The notes under the pieces were generated by a model. It made no database searches. It was not told the origin of the DNA and saw only the letters and a list, made by a program, of their open reading frames with translations. The position numbers and the translations under genes are program-made. Shown here in pieces: positions 25,528 through 33,569 of a DNA stretch of 64,000 nt. Every line of letters begins with the position of its first letter. Position 1 is the stretch's first letter. The stretch comes from Cohnella sp. GbtcB17 (GTDB taxonomy: Bacteria > Bacillota > Bacilli > Paenibacillales > Paenibacillaceae): positions 1-64,000 of the forward strand of contig NZ_JAGXJW010000022.1 of assembly GCF_019091135.1 (NCBI RefSeq). Reading direction: 5' to 3'.

Positions 25528-27777
25528 ATGAATAAGAAGAAGTCTTTACTTGAACTGATCGAAGACCTGCGAAAAAACGAAAATATTGCAAATTGGTACG
25601 AAATGCCGCCGCAAGAGGCAAAGACGCGCCCTATTCCAGAAAGCGTTGACCCTCGAATTCGCCAGGCTTTAAATAAGCGAGGAATATCTGAGCTTTACAC
25701 GCACCAGGAAACTGCTTTTCGAACTGTTACGGATAAGCAGAATATCGTAGCAGTAACTCCTACGGCTTCGGGAAAAACCCTGTGCTACAATTTGCCGGTA
25801 CTCCAGGCCATAGCTGCGGATGATACCAGCCGGGCGCTATACTTGTTCCCGACAAAGGCGCTCGCGCAGGACCAAAAAAGCGAACTGACCGAAATTATAG
25901 ATGAAATGGGCATCGATATAAAAAGCTACACATACGACGGGGATACCTCGCCGACGATCCGGCAAATTGTCCGGCTTGCTGGACATATCGTAATTACGAA
26001 CCCCGACATGCTGCATTCTGCAATATTGCCGCATCATACTAAATGGGTTAGCTTGTTCGAAAATTTGAAGTTTATCGTAATCGACGAATTGCATACTTAT
26101 CGAGGCGTGTTCGGCAGCCACGTTGCAAACGTAATTCGGAGGCTTAAGCGCATATGTAAATTCTACGGAAGCAACCCGACTTTTATCTGCACGTCCGCGA
26201 CAATAGCGAACCCGAAAGAATTGGCCGAACAGCTCACGGGAAGCCCGATGCGTCTTATCGACGATAATGGCGCGCCACGAGGCCGCAAGCATTTTGTCTT
26301 CTACAATCCGCCAATCGTAAACGCGCCTTTAAATATTCGAAAAAGCGCGACCGTTGAGGTAAACAACCTCGCAAAAGAGTTTCTTCGAAACAAGATTCAA
26401 ACAATCGTGTTTGCGCGTAGCAGGGTAAGGGTCGAAATTATATTAAGTCATATTCAGGAATTGGTTAAAAATGAAATTGGCTCGAAGTCCATACGAGGAT
26501 ACCGGGGCGGATACCTGCCGAAGCAACGCCGTGAAATTGAAAGAGGCCTAAGAGAAGGCGAGATATTAGGCGTAGTAAGCACGAACGCGCTGGAGCTCGG
26601 CGTCGACATTGGGCAGCTTCAGGTATGCGTCATGACTGGATACCCCGGCAGTATTGCTAGTACCTGGCAGCAGGCAGGTCGCGCCGGAAGACGCCACGGG
26701 GAAGCTTTGATTATAATGGTCGCCAGCTCGACGCCGATTGACCAATATATCGTACAAAATCCGGAATACTTTTTTGACCGATCGCCGGAGCAAGCAAGAA
26801 TAAACCCGGATAATCTAATCATCCTCATCGACCATGTGCGTTGCGCAGCTTACGAACTGCCTTTTAAAACGACCGAAGAATTCGGTACATTAGACGTTAC
26901 AGACATATTGGAATACCTACAGGAAGAACGTGTACTGCACCGGAATCAAGACACGTTTTACTGGTCCGCACAATCATTCCCAGCAAGCGAAGTCAGCCTT
27001 CGGTCTGCCTCCCAGGAAAATGTCGTAATCGTAGACCAATCGAACATAGCGGCTGTTAAGATCATAGGGGAAATGGATCGATTCAGCGCTATGACCCTGC
27101 TCCACGATGAGGCGATATATCTCCATGAAGGGGTGCAGTTCCAGGTCGAAAAATTAGACTGGGAACACAAGAAGGCTTACGTCCGCGAGGTCGATGTAGA
27201 ATACTACACAGATGCGAATCTGGCGGTCAACTTAAAAGTGCTGGAGATTGACCGAACCTCGGAAAGGGAGAAGGCTGCTGTAAATTATGGAGACGTCGCA
27301 GTAAATATAATCCCGACGATTTTCAAAAAAATCAAATTGACTACGTTCGAAAACATTGGATCGGGGCCGATCCATTTACCGGAAGAAGAACTGCATACAA
27401 GCGCGACATGGTTAGAGTTAAAAGCCGTAGATAACGAAATTGGAGCGAAAACGCTAGAGCAGCTTCTTTTGGGAATTGCAAACGTCTTACAACATATCGT
27501 GCCGGTCATGGTCATGTGTGACCGCAGCGATATCCATGTTGCTCCACAAATAAAAGCAGCCCAGACAGGGCTGCCTACAATTTTTATTTACGACCACTAT
27601 CCGGGCGGTATTGGATTGGCCGAAGACGTTTATAAACGCTTCGACGAAGTAAGAGACGCGGCCAAAAATCTGATACGAAAATGCCCATGTAAGGATGGAT
27701 GCCCTGCATGTATTGGAATGGAGATTACAGGTATAAACGGGAAGCAGCAAAGTGTCCAACTGCTCAATCTTATATAG
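25528..27777 (+). CDS. mrfA: DEAD/DEAH-box helicase MrfA (YprA)
   Basis: MrfA is the helicase partner of the exonuclease MrfB in a mitomycin-lesion repair pathway described in B. subtilis. The ATG at 25528 follows AAGGGAGTG. Landmarks are the Q-motif region (ISELYTHQETAF), Walker A TPTASGKT (Lys83), motif II IDELH, SAT in CTSATIANP, motif V NALELGVDIG and motif VI QQAGRAGRR. A C-terminal cysteine cluster (Cys719, 721, 725, 728 in CPCKDGCPACIG) matches the zinc-binding four-cysteine module of MrfA. Composition is plainly AT-richer than every neighbour, with many AAA, AAT and ATA codons, which suggests recent transfer. A GC-rich remnant of an older 3' end follows directly. Confidence 0.92.
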   Translation: MNKKKSLLELIEDLRKNENIANWYEMPPQEAKTRPIPESVDPRIRQALNKRGISELYTHQETAFRTVTDKQNIVAVTPTASGKTLCYNLPVLQAIAADDTSRALYLFPTKALAQDQKSELTEIIDEMGIDIKSYTYDGDTSPTIRQIVRLAGHIVITNPDMLHSAILPHHTKWVSLFENLKFIVIDELHTYRGVFGSHVANVIRRLKRICKFYGSNPTFICTSATIANPKELAEQLTGSPMRLIDDNGAPRGRKHFVFYNPPIVNAPLNIRKSATVEVNNLAKEFLRNKIQTIVFARSRVRVEIILSHIQELVKNEIGSKSIRGYRGGYLPKQRREIERGLREGEILGVVSTNALELGVDIGQLQVCVMTGYPGSIASTWQQAGRAGRRHGEALIIMVASSTPIDQYIVQNPEYFFDRSPEQARINPDNLIILIDHVRCAAYELPFKTTEEFGTLDVTDILEYLQEERVLHRNQDTFYWSAQSFPASEVSLRSASQENVVIVDQSNIAAVKIIGEMDRFSAMTLLHDEAIYLHEGVQFQVEKLDWEHKKAYVREVDVEYYTDANLAVNLKVLEIDRTSEREKAAVNYGDVAVNIIPTIFKKIKLTTFENIGSGPIHLPEEELHTSATWLELKAVDNEIGAKTLEQLLLGIANVLQHIVPVMVMCDRSDIHVAPQIKAAQTGLPTIFIYDHYPGGIGLAEDVYKRFDEVRDAAKNLIRKCPCKDGCPACIGMEITGINGKQQSVQLLNLI

Positions 27778-27890
27778 TTGAAGAGGCCGCGGGGGCCCGC
27801 AGCGCGAACGACATGCAGTCTGCCCTGGTCTTGCTCGGCAAGGCCCCGGCGCTCGGGCTGCTGCAAAGAACGGCAGGTGCGGCAGGATGA
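27778..27890 (+). pseudogene. Remnant of an older mrfA 3' end
   Basis: Right after the mrfA stop, composition jumps to very GC-rich. An open frame different from that of mrfA runs from about 27777 to a TGA at 27888-27890 and reads VEEAAGARSANDMQSALVLL, then about 17 more residues. That stop overlaps the mrfB ATG as ATGA, the usual coupling of operon genes in this genome. The segment DMQSALVLL aligns by eye with the final KQQSVQLLNL of the present mrfA. I infer a leftover C-terminus of a native GC-rich mrfA that was replaced. Confidence 0.55.
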
Positions 27891-29359
27891 GCACCCTTCG
27901 CGACCGATTGGACCGGCTGCGGGCCCAGGCGGCCGCGTCCAAGGCGACGGCGGAGGCAGGGACCGGAAGTTCGGCCGCCGACGAGGCGGCTGCGGAGGGT
28001 GCCCGGACGGCGTCGGCAGGTATGGGAGCGGACAACGCCGGCGTAGGCGTTAAGACGGGGGATAAGGCGTCCGCCTGCAGCGGGGGCGTCGGCGGCATCG
28101 GATTTGGAGACGAAGGCGGGCCGACAAGCGGGCTCCATCCGGCGCTCTCCGCGCTGGACGTCGAGGAGGTCGCCGGCGAGTTGGGCAGCTTTTTGCGCCG
28201 CCGCGCGGTTTATCCGCTCGAGCACCGGCACGGACACTACGTATTGTCCGAGCTGATGTCCTGCGCCGGCAGGCTGAAGCCGGTCGCGGCGCGGCAAAAC
28301 CGGAAGCGGGGCTCCCGAACGGCGGAAGAAGCGTCCGAATCGACGGACATCGAAGCGCAGCGGCTGCTGTTCCTCGACACCGAGACGACGGGACTCGGCG
28401 TCGGCACGGGCAATTTGCCGTTTATGATCGGTTTCGGTTATGCGGACGCCGCCTCCGGGACGTTTACGGTGGAGCAGCTGCTCATCCGGCATCCGGGCGA
28501 GGAACGGGCGATGCTGGCGTATCTGCTCGGCAAGTTCGCCGGCGTCACGCATCTGGTCACCTACAACGGCAGGTCGTTCGACTGGCCGGTGCTGACGAGC
28601 CGCTTCGTGCTGAACGGCTGGCGGCCGAGCGGCGTCGAGCCCGGCCATCTCGATTTTTTGCATCCTTCCCGCGCCTTATGGAAAAACACGCTGCCTTCAT
28701 GCCGCCTGAGCCGGATCGAGGAAGACCGGCTCGGCATCGTGCGCGGGGAGGATGTGCCCGGCTCGCTCGCGCCGGAGCTGTACATGAAATATTTGAGCGA
28801 CGGGGACGCCTCCCATCTCCGGGGCGTCTATATCCACAACGAGCGGGATATTTTGACGCTGGCCAGCCTGACCGTTCATTTCGGCGGCGTGCTCGAAGGC
28901 AGGCTTGGCGCCGATTGGGCGCTGCCGGAAGAGCCGGAGGAACTGTTCCGGACGGCGGCTTGGCTCGCCGAACACGGGGGCGAGCGGCACGCGGAGCGGC
29001 TGTTCGCGGCGTTGTGCGCGGAGGGCACACCAGGCGGCCGCTGGCTGCTGCCGGCCGCCGCGCGCCTCAAGCGGCTCGGTCGGCACGACGAGGCGGCGGC
29101 GCTGTGGGAGCGGGCAGCGAGCCTCGCCGAATCGCGCTTGCTGCCTTCCGCCGAAGCGCATATCGAGCTGTCGATGCATTACGAGCATCGCCGCAGGGAG
29201 CCGGCCGTCGCGCTGGACTACGCATCGCGAGCGCTCGAGCTGTTGCAGCGCCGGACGACGCTTCGCCAGAGCGATCGCGCGCGCGCCGAGCTCGACGCGA
29301 TCAGGCACCGAATGGCGCGGCTGCGCCGGAAGCTCGAAGCGACAGCCCGGCTCGGATGA
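27887..29359 (+). CDS. mrfB: DEDDh-type exonuclease MrfB (YprB), RNase H-like
   Basis: MrfB is the nuclease partner of MrfA. The N-terminal ~70 residues are Ala/Gly-rich and look poorly ordered. The RNase H-like exonuclease core starts with LFLDTETTGLGVGTGNLPF, in which Asp164 and Glu166 should be the first catalytic acids; VTYNGRSFDWPVL supplies another conserved Asp, and YIHNERDILTLASL the His/Asp end of the active site. A helical TPR-like region (about 380-470: RHDEAAALWERAASLAE, EPAVALDYASRALELL) closes the protein, as in YprB. The gene is GC-rich like the rest of the chromosome, unlike mrfA. Confidence 0.92.
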   Translation: MSTLRDRLDRLRAQAAASKATAEAGTGSSAADEAAAEGARTASAGMGADNAGVGVKTGDKASACSGGVGGIGFGDEGGPTSGLHPALSALDVEEVAGELGSFLRRRAVYPLEHRHGHYVLSELMSCAGRLKPVAARQNRKRGSRTAEEASESTDIEAQRLLFLDTETTGLGVGTGNLPFMIGFGYADAASGTFTVEQLLIRHPGEERAMLAYLLGKFAGVTHLVTYNGRSFDWPVLTSRFVLNGWRPSGVEPGHLDFLHPSRALWKNTLPSCRLSRIEEDRLGIVRGEDVPGSLAPELYMKYLSDGDASHLRGVYIHNERDILTLASLTVHFGGVLEGRLGADWALPEEPEELFRTAAWLAEHGGERHAERLFAALCAEGTPGGRWLLPAAARLKRLGRHDEAAALWERAASLAESRLLPSAEAHIELSMHYEHRRREPAVALDYASRALELLQRRTTLRQSDRARAELDAIRHRMARLRRKLEATARLG

Positions 29360-29491
29360 CATTTCCGCGCGGCCCGTCGCTTCTTTTGATGCCCGCATGG
29401 TTGCAGAGTACGCCGCAAAAGGGTATTGTGATTCATATAAAAGCTGGCAGCAATATGCAAGCGCAAGACAGCGTCGAAGGAGCCCATATTC

Positions 29492-30352
29492 ATGTTGCAA
29501 CCAATCGCGCCGCTTCGCGAACAACGCTTCGCCGAGCGGCCGAAGGCAGTGCTGCTCGACCTCGACGGCACGCTGTATCGAGGAGAGACGCCGATCGATG
29601 GCGCTTCGGAACTTGTCGAGGCGCTTGAAGGAGCGGGCATCGCCTGCTGGTATTTAACGAACAATTCGACGCGCACGCCGGAGCAGGTGGCGGCGCATCT
29701 TCGCGGCTTCGGCATCCCGGCCATGGCTGAACGCGTCATTACGTCCGCCGCGGCCGCCGCGTATTACGCCAAGCAGCGTCACCCGGACGCGACAGCGTTT
29801 GTCATCGGCGAGCACGGACTTCGCAGCGCGCTCGCCGAGGCAGGAATCGCGATGCCGGACGAGGCTGAACTCGCCGCCGGGGCGAAGGTGAACCTCGTCG
29901 TGCAAGGGCTGGATCGTGGCCTGAACTACGGACAGTTGACCGCAGCGCTAGGTTATTTGTTGTCAGGCGCCGACTACCTGTTGACCAATCCGGATCGCCG
30001 GCTGCCCGTCGGCGACGGCTTCCTGCCTGGCGCGGGGAGCGTGGCGGCCCTGCTGGAGACGGCGAGCGACGTCGCGCCGGTCGTCATCGGCAAGCCGTCC
30101 GGCATCATGATGCGGTACGCGCTGGACTTGGCCGGCGTCGAAGCTGCGGAGGCGTGGGTCGTCGGCGACAATCCGCATACCGATCTCGCAGCGGGTCTTG
30201 CGGCAGGCTGCCCGACGGTGCTTGTCCTAACCGGCATATGCGGTCCGGACGATTGGCGCGAGCGCTGCGAACGCGCGGGTGCGATGCCGGATGCGGTGTG
30301 CGCCGGGCCGGCGGAAGTGGGCGAGCTCGTCGCCAGGTCCGGGAACGGCTGA
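29492..30352 (+). CDS. HAD-IIA family phosphatase (NagD/YutF-like)
   Basis: A 286-residue HAD hydrolase of subfamily IIA, which includes NagD, YutF and p-nitrophenylphosphatases. Motif I is LLDLDGTLYRGE, motif II is YLTNNSTRTPEQVA, the motif III lysine is in IGKPSGIMM, and motif IV is VVGDNPHTDLAAGLAAG. A C2-type cap lies between motifs II and III. AAGGAG is nine bases upstream of the ATG. The substrate is unknown. The gap of 132 bases after mrfB makes it a separate or internally promoted unit. Confidence 0.92.
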   Translation: MLQPIAPLREQRFAERPKAVLLDLDGTLYRGETPIDGASELVEALEGAGIACWYLTNNSTRTPEQVAAHLRGFGIPAMAERVITSAAAAAYYAKQRHPDATAFVIGEHGLRSALAEAGIAMPDEAELAAGAKVNLVVQGLDRGLNYGQLTAALGYLLSGADYLLTNPDRRLPVGDGFLPGAGSVAALLETASDVAPVVIGKPSGIMMRYALDLAGVEAAEAWVVGDNPHTDLAAGLAAGCPTVLVLTGICGPDDWRERCERAGAMPDAVCAGPAEVGELVARSGNG

Positions 30353-30445
30353 CGGGCGTTTCGTTACATAAGTTTCGATTCGAATCCGAACGACGATACA
30401 CGATAGCGGCCATCAGCGGGATGGCCGGAGAAGGGATGAACGATC

Positions 30446-31264
30446 ATGCCGGAATGGCCGGAAATGGACACCTACCGAAGATTGCTGTCTCCGCTCGTAT
30501 GCGGGAAGCTGATCAGGGAGGTCGTCGTAAACCGAGAAAAGACGATCAACGAACCACCCGAGGCGTTTATAGACGCATTGAGGGCCAAACGAATCTTGTT
30601 CGTCGAGCGGCGCGGCAAGCACCTGCTCTTTCATCTGGACGACGGCAGTCGGCTGCTGCTGCATTTAATGCTCGGCGGCTGGATGTTCTACGGTGAGGAA
30701 GGGCCGAAGAGCGACGACCATTATCAAGTCATCCTGACGCTGGACGACGGCAACCGGCTGTTTTTCGCGGGCTTGCGGCTCGGTTTCCTCCACCGGCTCA
30801 GCGCGAAGGCCGTGCTGGAGCGGCTGCACGACCTGGGGCCGGATCCGATGGACCCGCGCCTGACCGAAGCGGCTTTCGCCGCCCGGCTCAAAAAGCGAAG
30901 GGGACGGCTCAAGCCCGTCTTGACCGACCAGAAGTTTCTGGCCGGCATCGGCAACTGCTACTCGGACGAGATTTGCTTCGACGCCATGATCCATCCGGCT
31001 TCGCAAATTTCGGCGCTGACCGAAGAGCAGATCGCCGCGCTGTATGCGTCCATGCGCAAGGTGCTCATGCAGGCGGCAGCCGGCGGCGGCTATATGGAGC
31101 ATCCGTTGACGGAGACGGACGAGACGACGGGCGGATTTTTGGACAAGCTCCAGATTTACGACCGCGGCGGCGAGCCCTGTCCCCGCACGGGCGACGAGAT
31201 CGTGCTGGAAACGCTGGCGGGACGCAAAATGTTCTACTGTCCGGCGTGCCAGAAGGAAGCCTAA
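30446..31264 (+). CDS. Fpg/Nei family DNA glycosylase with an incomplete zinc finger
   Basis: This base-excision-repair glycosylase/AP lyase has the N-terminal catalytic Pro2-Glu3 (MPEWPEM), the conserved Lys58 (RRGKHLLFHL), and a helix-two-turn-helix domain (LTDQKFLAGIGNCYSDEI). The C-terminal zinc finger normally has four cysteines, CxxC...CxxC. Here the first pair is CPRT (Cys245, Thr248), and only the second pair is complete (Cys265, Cys268 in CPACQ). The encoding codon is ACG, not a single-base change from TGC. It heads a tight repair operon: nfo begins one base after its stop. Paralogues of this type with MPE-W/L-PEM starts occur in Bacillales; substrate range is unknown. Confidence 0.9.
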   Translation: MPEWPEMDTYRRLLSPLVCGKLIREVVVNREKTINEPPEAFIDALRAKRILFVERRGKHLLFHLDDGSRLLLHLMLGGWMFYGEEGPKSDDHYQVILTLDDGNRLFFAGLRLGFLHRLSAKAVLERLHDLGPDPMDPRLTEAAFAARLKKRRGRLKPVLTDQKFLAGIGNCYSDEICFDAMIHPASQISALTEEQIAALYASMRKVLMQAAAGGGYMEHPLTETDETTGGFLDKLQIYDRGGEPCPRTGDEIVLETLAGRKMFYCPACQKEA

Positions 31265-31265
31265 C

Positions 31266-32108
31266 ATGCCGGCCGTAGGCAGCCATGTCAGTACGCGGCG
31301 CGGCTTGTACGAAGCTGCGCGCGCGGCGAGACGCATGGGCGGCGACGCCTTCCAATACTTTCCGTCCAATCCGCGCACGCTGTTTTCCAAGCCCGTCGAC
31401 GAGGCGGACGCATCCCGCTGCGCGGCGTATTGCAAGGAAGAAAAGATCGTATCGCTCGGTCACTCCGCCTATGCGATCAATCCCGCGGCGACCGGCGACT
31501 CGGCCGCCCAGATGGAGCGATGCGTGCTCGGCGATCTTGCGATCGCGGAGGCCTGCGGCTCTATCGGCACGGTCGTTCACTTCGGCGTCATCCGCGGCGA
31601 CGATCCGCTGCAGGGCTACCGCGACATGATCGCCTGGCTCGACCGGACGCTGGCTCGTTGGGAGGGCAAGGCGAAGCTGCTACTCGAGAATCAGGCCGGC
31701 AACCATGGCGACGCCGGCAAGACGCCGGAGGAAATGGTCCAAATTCGCTCTTTGTCCGCCTATCCGGACAAAATCGGCTTTTGCCTCGATACTTGCCATT
31801 TGTTCGCCAGCGGCGAATGGAACGGCGCGAATTGGGCCGATTTTCGGAAGCGCGCCGCGAAGCTTAGGTTTTGGGACCATCTCGCCGCCGTTCATTTGAA
31901 CGATTCGCGCTATCCGTCGGGCTCGCGCAAGGACCGTCATGCGCCCATCGGAGAAGGCTATATCGGCGACGATAACTTCCGTGAGCTGCTCGCATCGCCG
32001 GAGATCCGGCGGGTACCCATCGTCATGGAGACGCCGCCGGAGGCGGACGGTACGCACGAACAACAGATCGCCCGCGTCCGCAAGCTGATGAGCGAGGAGG
32101 ACGATTAA
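31266..32108 (+). CDS. nfo: Endonuclease IV (AP endonuclease)
   Basis: Endonuclease IV cuts DNA 5' of abasic sites with a three-zinc active site. All nine ligand positions of the E. coli enzyme have visible counterparts: LGHSAY (His), VVHFG (His), LLENQAG (Glu), CLDTCHLF (Asp and His), VHLND (His), KDRHAPIGEG (Asp and His) and VMETP (Glu). The N-terminus (VGSHVSTRRGL) and FQYFPSNPR are typical. It follows the Fpg/Nei gene by one base, giving a glycosylase plus AP-endonuclease pair for base excision repair. The receiver gene follows by one base. Confidence 0.95.
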   Translation: MPAVGSHVSTRRGLYEAARAARRMGGDAFQYFPSNPRTLFSKPVDEADASRCAAYCKEEKIVSLGHSAYAINPAATGDSAAQMERCVLGDLAIAEACGSIGTVVHFGVIRGDDPLQGYRDMIAWLDRTLARWEGKAKLLLENQAGNHGDAGKTPEEMVQIRSLSAYPDKIGFCLDTCHLFASGEWNGANWADFRKRAAKLRFWDHLAAVHLNDSRYPSGSRKDRHAPIGEGYIGDDNFRELLASPEIRRVPIVMETPPEADGTHEQQIARVRKLMSEEDD

Positions 32109-32109
32109 C

Positions 32110-32469
32110 GTGATTAACGTTTATTTGGACGACGTGCGCCCCTGCCCCGCCGGATTCGTGGCGGCACGCACGGCCGAGGAATGTCTGCTGCTCCTTCGCG
32201 AATACGAGGTTGGCATCCTTTCACTCGATTACGAGCTCGGCTACGGCCAGCCCAGCGGATTCGCCGTCGTCGCCGGTCTGATCGCCGCCGGCACGCATCC
32301 GCGGGAGGTTTACGTACATTCGTCCAGCATGATGGGCCGCGCCCAGATGGTCAAAGGCTTGCGCGATGCCGGCATCGCCGGCTTGATCGTGCATGACGGG
32401 CCGATGCCCCCGGCGGTGCTGGAAGCGGCCGCGTCCGCCAATGCCAAGGGGAAGGACGAATCGCCGTGA
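32110..32469 (+). CDS. Cyclic-phosphate processing receiver-domain protein (cREC)
   Basis: This 119-residue protein resembles the cREC family, a receiver-like fold predicted to act on cyclic phosphates of nucleotides or RNA ends. Diagnostic parts are INVYLDDVRPCPAGF, ARTAEECLLLL, ILSLDYELGYGQPSGF and VYVHSSSMMGR. The paired acidic residues and the HSS motif are the proposed active residues. The GTG start at 32110 follows GAGGAGG inside the end of nfo. The next gene starts inside its stop (GTGA). Its place in a DNA repair operon hints at a role in nucleic-acid end processing, but this is inference. Confidence 0.8.
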   Translation: MINVYLDDVRPCPAGFVAARTAEECLLLLREYEVGILSLDYELGYGQPSGFAVVAGLIAAGTHPREVYVHSSSMMGRAQMVKGLRDAGIAGLIVHDGPMPPAVLEAAASANAKGKDESP

Positions 32470-32798
32470 CCGAATGGGAAGCGAGAGCCTGGCGGCAGGA
32501 GATCGACGCGTCCGAAGGCGCGCTCGCGCTTTTTGTCTACACGCCGCTATGCGGCACATGCGCGCTCGCCAGACGCATGCTGGAGGTTGCGGAGGCGTCG
32601 CTGGCGGACGTTCGGATCGCATCGGCCAACATTAACCTGATGCCTGGGCTCGCAGAGGCGTTTCGGATCGAGAGCGTGCCCTGCCTGCTGCTGCGGGAGA
32701 GGGACGGCTCATGGAATAAGATATACCGATTCGGATCGGTCGTGGAGGTCAGGGCGCGGCTCGCCGAATTGTTTAAGGGAGAGGAAAAACGAATATGA
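32466..32798 (+). CDS. Thioredoxin-like protein
   Basis: A 110-residue thioredoxin-fold protein. The redox motif is Cys29-Gly-Thr-Cys32 in TPLCGTCALARR, and the cis-proline is in IESVPCLLLRERDG. It begins at a GTG overlapping the receiver gene's stop by four bases and ends in ATGA with the ABC ATPase. There is no signal peptide, so it should be cytoplasmic. CGTC differs from the CGPC of housekeeping thioredoxins and resembles YtpP/YusE-type proteins. Its partner is unknown. Confidence 0.87.
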   Translation: MTEWEARAWRQEIDASEGALALFVYTPLCGTCALARRMLEVAEASLADVRIASANINLMPGLAEAFRIESVPCLLLRERDGSWNKIYRFGSVVEVRARLAELFKGEEKRI

Positions 32799-33568
32799 TC
32801 GAGCTTAAAAATATCGTATGGCGCCGCGAAGAACGGGACATTCTGCGCGGCGTCGATCTGAACGTCAAGGCGGGGGAACGCTGGGTGCTTCTCGGCCGCA
32901 ACGGCTGCGGCAAATCGACGCTTTTGGAAATGATCACGGGTTATTTGTTCCCGACGAGCGGCACGGTTGACGTTCTCGGCAACCGGTTCGGTCGCGTGGA
33001 CGTGCGCGAGGTGCGCAAAAAAATCGGCAACATCGGCCCGTCGCTGATCGAAAAGCTCGTCCCACGCGACCCGGTCTGGGAGATCGTCGTCGGCGGTATC
33101 AACGCCTACTTGCGCATTTACGAAGAAATTGCCGACGAGGTCAAGGCGAAGGCGCTGGCCGAGCTCGATCGCGTCGGACTCGCCGCGCGCGCGGAGCAGC
33201 CGTTCGGGACGCTGTCCCAAGGCGAACGCAAAAAGGCGCTGCTGGCGCGTACGATGATGGCCGACCCGCAGCTATTGATCATGGACGAGCCCTGCGCCGG
33301 ACTCGACCTTTTCGAACGGGAAAAGTTTTTGGATTCGCTCGGTTCGCTATCGAAGCGCGTCGACGGCATCTTGTACGTGACGCATCATATCGAAGAGATC
33401 GTGCCGTTGTTCACCCATGTGGCGCTCATGGCCGAGGGCAGGATCATCGCGGCCGGTCCGAAACGCGAAGTGCTGACGGCCGAGCTGCTGCGCGACGCCT
33501 ACGAGGTGCCGGTCAACGTGCGCTGGTCCCAGGACAGACCTTGGATTACGGTTGAAAAGGAGGGGTAG
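32795..33568 (+). CDS. ABC transporter ATP-binding protein (YlmA-like)
   Basis: A 257-residue ABC ATPase with Walker A GRNGCGKSTLL, signature TLSQGERKK, Walker B LLIMDEPCAGLDL and the switch histidine in YVTHHIEEI. Its overall form resembles YlmA and molybdate ModF-like ATPases. No permease gene is adjacent, so it may serve a distant permease or work in the cytoplasm. It overlaps the thioredoxin-like gene by ATGA and the methyltransferase gene follows with one base between stop and start, all in one operon. The LSQGE signature is a mild variant of LSGGQ. Confidence 0.9.
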   Translation: MIELKNIVWRREERDILRGVDLNVKAGERWVLLGRNGCGKSTLLEMITGYLFPTSGTVDVLGNRFGRVDVREVRKKIGNIGPSLIEKLVPRDPVWEIVVGGINAYLRIYEEIADEVKAKALAELDRVGLAARAEQPFGTLSQGERKKALLARTMMADPQLLIMDEPCAGLDLFEREKFLDSLGSLSKRVDGILYVTHHIEEIVPLFTHVALMAEGRIIAAGPKREVLTAELLRDAYEVPVNVRWSQDRPWITVEKEG

Positions 33569-33569
33569 C

